Shown: piece after piece, positions 1-5,641 of the stretch
Numbering within the stretch: position 1 is the stretch's first letter
How the letters are laid out: every line of letters starts with the position of its first letter
Source: Actinomycetota bacterium
GTDB lineage: Bacteria > Actinomycetota > Thermoleophilia > RBG-16-64-13
Assembly: GCA_003157225.1 (NCBI GenBank)
Contig: PMIZ01000291.1
Span: forward strand, 1-6,206
Reading direction: 5' to 3'
DNA length: 6,206 nucleotides
Position numbers and translations under genes: made by a program
The notes under the pieces: generated by a model
Database searches by the model: none
What the model was told of the DNA's origin: nothing
What the model saw: only the letters and a program-made list of their open reading frames with translations

Positions 1-1
1 C

Positions 2-49
2 GAAGATCAGTATTAGGTAATCATCGTGATCCCTCCCGAGGAGGGCTTC
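2..49 (+). other. Apparent end of a Jag_N domain, interrupted by TAG at 14-16
   Basis: Read in the jag frame, this stretch gives EDQY, a TAG stop at 14-16, then VIIVIPPEEGF, running straight into MGVGAVDAVVEV. In the Jag family the N-terminal Jag_N domain typically ends with a pattern like E-D-x-V-E-V-x-V-x-E-x-x-x-x-G-F-x-G-x-G-A, followed by a V-rich strand. The match continues through the stop, and the TAG falls where family members usually carry Glu (GAG, one substitution away). This suggests the ancestral reading frame comes from beyond the left edge of the window. Whether the stop is a real mutation, an assembly error or a read-through site cannot be decided from 25 upstream bases. Confidence 0.45.
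31..45 (+). promoter_or_regulatory. Shine-Dalgarno of jag inside a perfect 6-bp hairpin
   Basis: GAGGAGGG at 38-45 is a very strong Shine-Dalgarno sequence, 4-5 nt before the ATG at 50, and it decides the start of jag. The same bases form the 3' arm of an inverted repeat: CCCTCC (31-36), a 3-nt loop CGA, then GGAGGG (40-45). If it folds in mRNA, the ribosome binding site would be sequestered. The same bases could instead simply encode the PPEEG of a Jag_N domain, so the hairpin may be a by-product of codons. Confidence 0.5.
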
Positions 50-706
50 ATGGGGGTGGGCGCCGTCGACGCGGTCGTGGAGGTGGCGCTTGTCGGGGAG
101 GAATTCGATTTCTACGGTCCGGAAGCCGACACACAGCCGGAGGAACTGCTGGACGATGGGTACGAGGACGCGGATGATTACGACCGGGACGACGACTTCT
201 GCGAGTCCGGGAGCGGCGCCGAGGAAGACGACTACGCGGACGAACAGGAAAGCGATGGACCTGAGGCGGCCCGCCTCAGGAGCTTCCTCCAAAGGATCCT
301 GCGTGACATGGGCCTCGTGGGCCGGGTCCGAGTCACCGAGACCGCCGAAGAGCTACGGGCCGAGATAACTGGGGAAGAGCTGGGGATCCTCATCGGGCGC
401 CGAGGGCAGACCATCGACGCCGTCGAGTACTTGGCGGGGATCGCGGTCTTTCCGGGCATCCACCCACGCAAGCATGTCGAACTGGATGCCGAAGGCTACA
501 AGGACCGACGCCGCCGGCAGATAGAGGGAGTGGCGCTGCGCAAGGCCGACGAAGCGGCCAAGCGAGGCCGGGCGGTTCAACTCACCCCCATGACGCCGGC
601 CGAGCGGAAGATCGTACACCTGGCGCTGAGGGGCCGGTCTGACGTGGTCACCGCAAGCCAGGGCCGGGAGCCGAACCGTTCGGTGGTCATCTCCCCCACG
701 CGTTGA
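50..706 (+). CDS. jag: Jag/KhpB-type KH-R3H RNA-binding protein
   Basis: This encodes a cytoplasmic RNA-binding protein of the Jag (KhpB, EloR) family; known members act with KhpA and influence cell elongation and RNA metabolism. From the ATG at 50 it has 218 residues: a short GVGA-type remnant at the N-terminus, a strongly acidic low-complexity linker (about residues 17-70), a KH domain with the G-x-x-G signature in ILIGRRGQTIDA (about 113-124), and a C-terminal R3H domain with LTPMTPAERKIVHLAL, in which R186 and H190 form the R-x3-H motif. I chose ATG 50 for its strong Shine-Dalgarno; GTG 26 is an in-frame alternative without one. An in-frame TAG at 14-16 closes the frame upstream, yet similarity to Jag_N seems to cross it, so the full family protein may once have been longer. 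mnmE follows after 77 nt, the usual neighbour. Confidence in the family is high; the start is less sure. Confidence 0.88.
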   Translation: MGVGAVDAVVEVALVGEEFDFYGPEADTQPEELLDDGYEDADDYDRDDDFCESGSGAEEDDYADEQESDGPEAARLRSFLQRILRDMGLVGRVRVTETAEELRAEITGEELGILIGRRGQTIDAVEYLAGIAVFPGIHPRKHVELDAEGYKDRRRRQIEGVALRKADEAAKRGRAVQLTPMTPAERKIVHLALRGRSDVVTASQGREPNRSVVISPTR

Positions 707-783
707 GGGTGTCCGCAAGAGGGTGAGCCTCTCCGCGCGGTCGAGGCCGGAGGGACGACCGCACATAGGCGTACGACCAGTCG

Positions 784-2247
784 ATGCCGGATGAACAGCG
801 TATGACCGAGCCACCATATTCCAGCTTCCAGGACGGCGAGCACACCGACACCATTGTGGCGGTCTCGACTGCCATTGGACTCGGGGCGATTGGGATTGTG
901 AGGCTCAGCGGGCCGGAGGCGATCCCCCTCGCGGAGCGGGCCTTCAGGCCGGCTCGGGCCGCACGGCTTCGGGCGGACGAGACGCACTGCCTTATCTATG
1001 GACACGTCGTGGATCCGCGCAACGCCGAGGTCGTGGACGAGGTGTTGCTGGCGGTGATGCGCAAGCCGCGCACGTACACACGGGAAGACGTGGTGGAGCT
1101 CCACTGCCACGGGGGCGTCGCGGCGCAGCGAGCGGTGCTGCGGCTCATGTTGAGGTTGGGGGCGCGCCTGGCCGAGCCCGGGGAGTTCACGCGGCGGGCG
1201 TTCCTGCACGGCCGTATCGATCTGGCACAGGCGGAAGGTGTCGCGGCGATCGTGGCGGCTCGGAGCTCGGGGGCCCTGCGGGCGTCTGTGCGGCAATTGG
1301 ATGGAGGGCTGTCCGCGCGGCTGCGGGGGGTGCGCCGGCGATTGGTGGAGGTTCTGGCGCGCATCGAAGCCGCCGTGGATTTCTCCGACGAGGACGTAGA
1401 CGATGTGGATTGGACCGCATTGGGAGAAGGGCTTCGCTCTGCGCGGGAGGATCTGCAGCGACTGATGCAGACCGCGTTTCTCGGGCGCGCCCTTGAGCAT
1501 GGGGTGCGCACCGCTATCGTGGGCAAACCGAACGTCGGCAAGAGCTCACTACTGAACGCTCTGCTCATGAGAGAGCGCGCCATCGTGTCGGAGGTCGCTG
1601 GGACCACGAGAGATACGGTCGAGGAACTCATGGAGATCGGAGGGATCCCTATTCACCTGGTCGACACCGCCGGGCTGAGCAACGGCGGGGATCACGTGGA
1701 GCGCCTCGGGGTGGCCCGTTCGGTGCTGGCCATGGAGCAGGCGGACCTCGTGCTGATGGTCGTCGATCTGCGCGGGCCCTGCGACGACGCGGACCGCGAC
1801 CTGTGGGCAGGTCTCGATGCCAGCCGGACCGTCGTTGTCGGCAACAAGCTCGATCTCGCGGAGAAGGACGGAGGCGCAGCGGCGGGGCTGGCCGGCTTCT
1901 TCGGCTTGGGTGGTCGTGGCGATGGCTGCGGGATGGTCTGCGCTGTGTCGGCGCTGACGGGGGAGGGCTTGGACGATCTCCGGGCCGTCATTCAGCAGGT
2001 GGTGACCGGCGGAGAACAGTCCATGATGGAAGAGCCCATCCTGGCAAGCGAGCGGCAACGAGTTCTCGTCGACGAGGCCCTCGAGAGCGCCAGTACGGCG
2101 CTGGAAGGGGTGGCTCGCGAGACGGGTGAAGAACTGGTGTGCGAGGACATCCGCAGAGCCATCCGTGCTCTGGGGCGCATAACGGGCGAGGAACTTACCC
2201 CCGACCTGCTGGATGAGGTCTTCAGCCGGTTCTGCCTCGGGAAATAG
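784..2247 (+). CDS. mnmE: tRNA uridine-5-carboxymethylaminomethyl(34) synthesis GTPase MnmE
   Basis: MnmE (TrmE) is the GTPase partner of MnmG; together they modify wobble U34 of tRNAs reading A/G-ending codons, using a methylene-tetrahydrofolate-derived carbon. The 487-residue product shows the N-terminal folate-binding domain (DTIVAVSTAIG...GAIGIVRLSG at 22-43, EPGEFTRRAFLHGRIDLAQAE around 131-151), a helical domain, and an inserted G domain: G1 GKPNVGKSS (247-255, including the potassium-coordinating Asn250), G2 GTTRDT (273-278), G3 DTAGL (294-298), G4 NKLD (354-357) and G5 SALTG (389-393). It ends in FCLGK, the family's C-terminal Cys motif. The Glu that follows G3 and is catalytic in E. 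coli is kept (E306), but the usual Arg after DTAG[IL] is Ser. About 20 extra residues precede DTIVA; ATG 802 is an alternative start and neither start has a clear Shine-Dalgarno. A Gly/Ala-rich insertion sits between G4 and G5. Confidence 0.97.
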   Translation: MPDEQRMTEPPYSSFQDGEHTDTIVAVSTAIGLGAIGIVRLSGPEAIPLAERAFRPARAARLRADETHCLIYGHVVDPRNAEVVDEVLLAVMRKPRTYTREDVVELHCHGGVAAQRAVLRLMLRLGARLAEPGEFTRRAFLHGRIDLAQAEGVAAIVAARSSGALRASVRQLDGGLSARLRGVRRRLVEVLARIEAAVDFSDEDVDDVDWTALGEGLRSAREDLQRLMQTAFLGRALEHGVRTAIVGKPNVGKSSLLNALLMRERAIVSEVAGTTRDTVEELMEIGGIPIHLVDTAGLSNGGDHVERLGVARSVLAMEQADLVLMVVDLRGPCDDADRDLWAGLDASRTVVVGNKLDLAEKDGGAAAGLAGFFGLGGRGDGCGMVCAVSALTGEGLDDLRAVIQQVVTGGEQSMMEEPILASERQRVLVDEALESASTALEGVARETGEELVCEDIRRAIRALGRITGEELTPDLLDEVFSRFCLGK

Positions 2248-2250
2248 GAG
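2246..2250 (+). promoter_or_regulatory. Shine-Dalgarno AGGAG for the MnmG-like gene
   Basis: AGGAG overlaps the TAG stop of mnmE (2245-2247) and lies 7 nt before an in-frame TTG at 2258. The spacing is ideal and supports TTG 2258 as the start, coupled to termination of mnmE. The competing ATG at 2369 has GGAGG at 2351-2355, 13 nt away, which is rather far. Confidence 0.6.
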
Positions 2251-2257
2251 CGCCGAT

Positions 2258-3658
2258 TTGGATGAGACCGGCATAGACAACCGTCGCGCCGACCTGGGTG
2301 GTGGCACAGAAGACAGGCAAGCCGGCGACCCTTGTAGCGATGAAAGCGCGGGAGGCTCCGCACCGCCGATGGATGGCCCTACCGTTCTGGTTGTCGGTGG
2401 CGGCGTGTCGGGGTGTGCGTGCGCAGCGACGCTTGCGAGTCACGGTGTGTCTGTTCTCGTCCTGAGCGGCGCGCTCGACTCTGTGGGACAGCCCTCGCTC
2501 GGTCCCGATGTGCTGGCGCCCACGGAAGGGTGGGGCAGGATTCACGAAGTGCTGGAAGCGCTCCCAGGCCCGCTTCGGGATGCGTGGCTCGCCGCCGCCA
2601 CGGCCTCCGAGGAGGGTTGGCCGTGTTTCGCCGTGGATCGGCGGATGCTGAGCGTCGAGACGAAGCGAGCTCTCGAACGCATGGAGGGCTTGCGATTCAG
2701 ACAGGGCCTCGTGCTGGATCTGCGGCTGCGGCCGCTACCTGAAGGGCACGGAGACGCCGCGGCCACTGCGGAGGCCGGGGGCAGAAGCCGGGGGCAGTTA
2801 GCGGTCGAGACGGCGTTCGGCGAAGTCGTCGAGGCGGACGTTGTGGTCTTGAGTGTAGGTCTTGGGCTCGGAGGCCTGGTGAGGGTCGGTGACGACGTCC
2901 TGCCGGGCGGGAGGTATGGAGAGACGCCGGCTCCCGGGCTGCGGTCCGCTCTAGAGCGGTTTGGAGTCGGGTGGAAAGAGGCGCGGGGAGAGGTAGGGCC
3001 TCGGTACGGTGGAGGCGGTCGCGCGGGCTTGCGCGTAGCCGACGAGAATAGCGCTCGCGGTATGACGGACGAGGTGGCAAGCTGTTGCGGCGTCAACGCG
3101 GGCTCGCTTCGGATGGTCCGAGGAAGGGCTTTGGCGGAGGTACTCTTGCAGAGCGTACGGGGATCGTCGGCGGCCGGCGGGTTCAACGCGGGCGCGCCGG
3201 CGTCGTGGCCCGCGGACTATCCTGCGGCGCCTCACTGGGAGGAAGCCCTGCGCTCACGTCAGTTCGGATGGCGGGAAGTAGAGGAGTGCGTGGAAGAGAA
3301 GGGCGTCGTGAAGAGCGACGAAGACGGTGCCCGTCCGCTGCCCTGCTTGCTGCCGGATGGCGCCGCGACTGGGGAGGTGTATCTCAGACCCGGGGCCGCT
3401 GGGACAGAGGAGCTGCCCGAGGGACGCATCGCCAGCCGGTTGGGGCAAGAGATCAGCGCTCTCGCGGTGGACGGGCTCGGTCCCCGGGGCAGACTGGACT
3501 GCGACCGCTTTGCGGGTCTGGCTATTTGGGTGGTGGGGAGAGCGAGCGGAGCTCGCGACTACCTGGAGAGTCTAGCGTCCGGAGTGCGTGCGGCTGAGGA
3601 GATATTGGAGTGTGTTCGTGGGGGGAAGGACTCTTTCACCGGGGGTGGCCGTGGGTGA
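2258..3658 (+). CDS. Diverged, shortened MnmG-like (GidA family) FAD protein
   Basis: This is a 466-residue protein of uncertain function that resembles MnmG along its length. An unstructured N-terminal stretch of about 37 residues precedes a Rossmann FAD motif TVLVVGGGVSGC (about 42-53). LDSVGQPSLGP (about 73-83) then matches E. coli MnmG IDTLGQMSCNP, with the active-site Cys replaced by Leu and AIGG lost. VVLSVGLGLGG...VRVGDD...GGRYGE (about 196-222) matches VVLATGTFLQGKVVVGDRTYAAGRVGE of the neighbouring MnmG. VGRASGARDYLESLASG (about 426-442) matches the FAD-closing AGQINGTSGYEEAAAQG and is even closer to the TrmFO version. The RYCPSID motif is not recognisable, and the protein ends where MnmG's C-terminal tRNA/MnmE-binding helical domain would begin. 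The frame is open for 466 codons with codon use like its neighbours, so it seems maintained. TTG 2258 is chosen for its Shine-Dalgarno; ATG 2369 would give 429 residues and a normal N-terminus. Family membership is well supported; catalysis is unlikely to equal MnmG's. Confidence 0.8.
   Translation: MDETGIDNRRADLGGGTEDRQAGDPCSDESAGGSAPPMDGPTVLVVGGGVSGCACAATLASHGVSVLVLSGALDSVGQPSLGPDVLAPTEGWGRIHEVLEALPGPLRDAWLAAATASEEGWPCFAVDRRMLSVETKRALERMEGLRFRQGLVLDLRLRPLPEGHGDAAATAEAGGRSRGQLAVETAFGEVVEADVVVLSVGLGLGGLVRVGDDVLPGGRYGETPAPGLRSALERFGVGWKEARGEVGPRYGGGGRAGLRVADENSARGMTDEVASCCGVNAGSLRMVRGRALAEVLLQSVRGSSAAGGFNAGAPASWPADYPAAPHWEEALRSRQFGWREVEECVEEKGVVKSDEDGARPLPCLLPDGAATGEVYLRPGAAGTEELPEGRIASRLGQEISALAVDGLGPRGRLDCDRFAGLAIWVVGRASGARDYLESLASGVRAAEEILECVRGGKDSFTGGGRG
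2774..2797 (+). repeat. Direct repeat of GCCGGGGGCAG, 13-nt period
   Basis: Two identical 11-nt copies (2774-2784 and 2787-2797) are separated by AA inside the MnmG-like gene. The 13-nt period is not a multiple of three, so the copies are read in different frames (AGGRS then RGQ). They fall in an Ala/Gly-rich loop between conserved strands, where a small slippage duplication would be tolerated. Confidence 0.6.
2946..2959. repeat. Perfect 14-nt palindrome
   Basis: CCGCTCTAGAGCGG equals its own reverse complement. It lies inside the MnmG-like gene, encoding part of LRSALERFG. The symmetry stops at both ends. One such palindrome is not far from chance expectation in a window this size, so no function is claimed. 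Confidence 0.5.
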
Positions 3659-3686
3659 GGGCGTGAGTTTCGGCCGCTCCAGGGGG

Positions 3687-5627
3687 ATGAACCCACCGGG
3701 CTACGACGTGGTCGTGGTGGGCGGAGGGCACGCGGGTTGCGAGGCCGCACTCGCGGCTGCGCGGATGGGATGCCTGACGGCGATGGTGTGCCTGCACCTT
3801 GACAATATCGCGCTGATGCCGTGCAACCCCGCCATCGGGGGAGTCGGAAAGGGTCAACTCACCCGGGAAGTCGATGCGTTGGGGGGAGAGCAAGGGCGGA
3901 ACACGGACAGGGCGTTCATCCAGATGAGGATGCTGAATACGTCGAAAGGTCCCGCTGTTCGCGCCCTTCGGGCACAGGCGGACAAGCGCCTGTACGAGGA
4001 CTGGATGAAGGTCGTCGTAAGCCGCACGGACAACCTCGACCTGGTTCAAGGTGAGGTGGTGGCCCTGGATGTTTCACGTGAAACAATCCAGGGCGTGCAT
4101 CTCGCGGACGGACGGCGATTGCGCTGCCGCGCCGTGGTCCTAGCGACGGGTACATTCCTGCAGGGCAAGGTAGTCGTTGGCGACCGCACCTACGCGGCCG
4201 GACGTGTCGGAGAACTCCCCGCCCAGCGTCTTTCGGCCAGCCTGCGGTCATGCGGGCTGCAGCTGGAGAGATTCCAGTCGGCCACCCCTCCCCGCATTGA
4301 CGGGACCACCATCGACCCCAGTCGCATGGCCCCCCAAGATGGAGATCCACTGCCGCTGGCTTTCTCGCATTGGGCCACGCCCGTCCCAAGGCGGCAGGTT
4401 CCCTGCTATCTCACCCACACGACGCCTGCCACCCACGAGGTGGTGTCCAAACACCTCCACTTGAGTCCCCTCAAGAGCGGCTCCGTGAGCGGCAAGGGGC
4501 CTCGCTACTGTCCCTCTATCGACCGCAAGCTCATCAACTTCCCCGAGCGGGAGCACCACCCGGTCTTTGTCGAACCCGAGGGCGTCACCACCCAGGAAAT
4601 GTACCTTCAAGGCCTGACGACCAGTCTGCCGGTCTTCGTGCAGGAGATGATCATCCACGCTACCCCGGGCCTCGAGAACGCTCGGCTCGTGCGTCCGGGA
4701 TACGCCGTCGAGTATGATTACCTGCCGCCGCAGCAGCTCACGCTGAGCCTCGAGAGCAGAGCAGTCGCGGGACTCTTCAGCGCGGGCCAGATCAATGGCA
4801 CCTCTGGATATGAGGAGGCAGCGGCGCAGGGGATCATGGCCGGCATCAACGCGGCTCTCCACGCACTGGGCCGGGGGCCTTTCATCCTGCGTCGGGATCA
4901 GGCGTACATCGGGGTGTTGATTGACGACCTAGTCACCAAAGGGGTGGACGAACCCTACAGGATGTTCACATCTCGCGCGGAGTACCGTCTCTTGCTACGC
5001 CACGACAATGCCTCCGATAGGCTGTCGCACCTGGGGCACGCGCTCGGCCTCATCAGCTCCGAGCAACTTGCGCAGGTCGAAGAGAAGCAGAGACGGCTTG
5101 ATGAGTACACCGAGTTGCTGGACAGCGTCCAGGTCCGATCGACCCACGTCAGCGACCAGCTGCTGGAATCGTTGGGGACGGCACCCCTTGAGGAGTCTCA
5201 GAGCGCGAGCAAAGTCATGAAGCGCCCCCAGATCTCGTTCGCCGATCTTCTTACCCTGGTCTCACCGGCCGATCGAGAGCGTCTCTCCTCAGCCCCTCCT
5301 GAGGTCATCGAGCAGTTGGACATTCAAGCTCGATATGAGGGTTATGTCCGTCGGCAATTGGCCGAGATCAAGCGGCAGCGCGCGACGGAGACCATGGGCA
5401 TACCGCAGGAGTTCGACTTCCGGTCATTGGAAGGTCTGACATTCGAGGCCAAGGACAAACTCAGCAGATTCCGACCGATGACGCTTGGTCAGGCCTCCCG
5501 CATCTCCGGGGTGTCTCCGGCCGACATTTCCGTCCTTTTGGTGCATCTTCATCGAGCGATCGCCGCGGATAGGGTGAGCCAAGCCGATGCCGATCCGGCC
5601 ATTCGCGACGAGAGTGTGTCCCACTGA
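3687..5627 (+). CDS. mnmG: tRNA uridine-5-carboxymethylaminomethyl(34) synthesis enzyme MnmG
   Basis: MnmG (GidA) is the FAD- and NADH-dependent partner of MnmE. From ATG 3687 it has 646 residues, close to the family norm. Visible motifs are the FAD-binding GGGHAG (12-17), LMPCNPAIGGVGKG (43-56) with active-site Cys46 (E. coli Cys47), VLATGTFLQGK (151-161), GKGPRYCPSID (269-279) with Cys275 (E. coli Cys277), LEPEG-like VEPEGV (305-310), GLFSAGQINGTSGYEEAAAQG (362-382), DEPYRMFTSRAEYRLLLRHDNA (421-442), and the helical C-terminal domain ending with the GIPQEFDFRSLEGL and RPMTLGQASRISGVSPADI motifs. All key residues are present, so it should be active. The start is chosen because family members begin just before the FAD strand; an AGGGGG abuts the ATG with no spacer, and GTG codons at 3645, 3651 and 3663 are in-frame alternatives. 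It lies 28 nt after the MnmG-like gene. A parS site is embedded at residues 128-133. Confidence 0.98.
   Translation: MNPPGYDVVVVGGGHAGCEAALAAARMGCLTAMVCLHLDNIALMPCNPAIGGVGKGQLTREVDALGGEQGRNTDRAFIQMRMLNTSKGPAVRALRAQADKRLYEDWMKVVVSRTDNLDLVQGEVVALDVSRETIQGVHLADGRRLRCRAVVLATGTFLQGKVVVGDRTYAAGRVGELPAQRLSASLRSCGLQLERFQSATPPRIDGTTIDPSRMAPQDGDPLPLAFSHWATPVPRRQVPCYLTHTTPATHEVVSKHLHLSPLKSGSVSGKGPRYCPSIDRKLINFPEREHHPVFVEPEGVTTQEMYLQGLTTSLPVFVQEMIIHATPGLENARLVRPGYAVEYDYLPPQQLTLSLESRAVAGLFSAGQINGTSGYEEAAAQGIMAGINAALHALGRGPFILRRDQAYIGVLIDDLVTKGVDEPYRMFTSRAEYRLLLRHDNASDRLSHLGHALGLISSEQLAQVEEKQRRLDEYTELLDSVQVRSTHVSDQLLESLGTAPLEESQSASKVMKRPQISFADLLTLVSPADRERLSSAPPEVIEQLDIQARYEGYVRRQLAEIKRQRATETMGIPQEFDFRSLEGLTFEAKDKLSRFRPMTLGQASRISGVSPADISVLLVHLHRAIAADRVSQADADPAIRDESVSH
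4062..4094. repeat. 33-nt near-palindrome centred on parS
   Basis: The 16-nt parS is flanked by inverted arms: GCCCTGGA at 4062-4069 and TCCAGGGC at 4087-4094. These are exact reverse complements, with one unpaired A at 4086. With parS this makes 16 base pairs per arm with a single bulge. The symmetry ends at 4061/4095. The arms are read as VALD and IQGV in MnmG. Confidence 0.85.
4070..4085. other. parS: parS chromosome-partition (ParB-binding) site
   Basis: TGTTTCACGTGAAACA is a perfect 16-nt palindrome and fits the bacterial parS consensus TGTTNCACGTGAAACA. ParB (Spo0J) binds such sites as a dimer, loads as a clamp, spreads and recruits SMC near the origin. Here it lies inside mnmG, encoding VSRET in a variable loop. 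The codons GAT GTT TCA CGT GAA ACA all end in A or T, unlike the surrounding G/C-ending codons, which indicates selection for the DNA sequence itself. The location next to rsmG, which commonly precedes parA-parB, fits a real centromere site. Confidence 0.93.
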
Positions 5628-5641
5628 GACTTCTACATGCC

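Noticed and set aside
718..732. Small hairpin AGAGG-GTGAG-CCTCT between jag and mnmE as a terminator
   Set aside because: The stem is only 5 bp and no T-run follows, so it does not look like an intrinsic terminator. The 77-nt gap also shows no convincing promoter.
1403..1411. DnaA-box-like TGTGGATTG
   Set aside because: Two mismatches from TGTGGATAA, isolated, inside mnmE, with no cluster of boxes or AT-rich region nearby.
577..1500. Long minus-strand open frame of 307 codons
   Set aside because: It lies opposite jag and mnmE, whose motifs are unmistakable; long antisense frames are expected in G+C-rich coding DNA, and its translation is a Pro/Arg/His-rich composition typical of such shadows.
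1692..1701. Second parS-like site around ATCACGTGGA in mnmE
   Set aside because: Only the CACGTG core and a few flanking bases match (about 10 of 16), which is expected by chance; the GTTTC/GAAAC arms are absent.
1549..2307. Minus-strand open frame of 252 codons
   Set aside because: It is the antisense of mnmE with no recognisable domain and no convincing ribosome binding site.
3799..3827. TTGACA as a promoter -35 box inside mnmG
   Set aside because: At the right spacing the sequence is TGCAAC, not a -10 box, and the bases encode the conserved LDN segment of MnmG.
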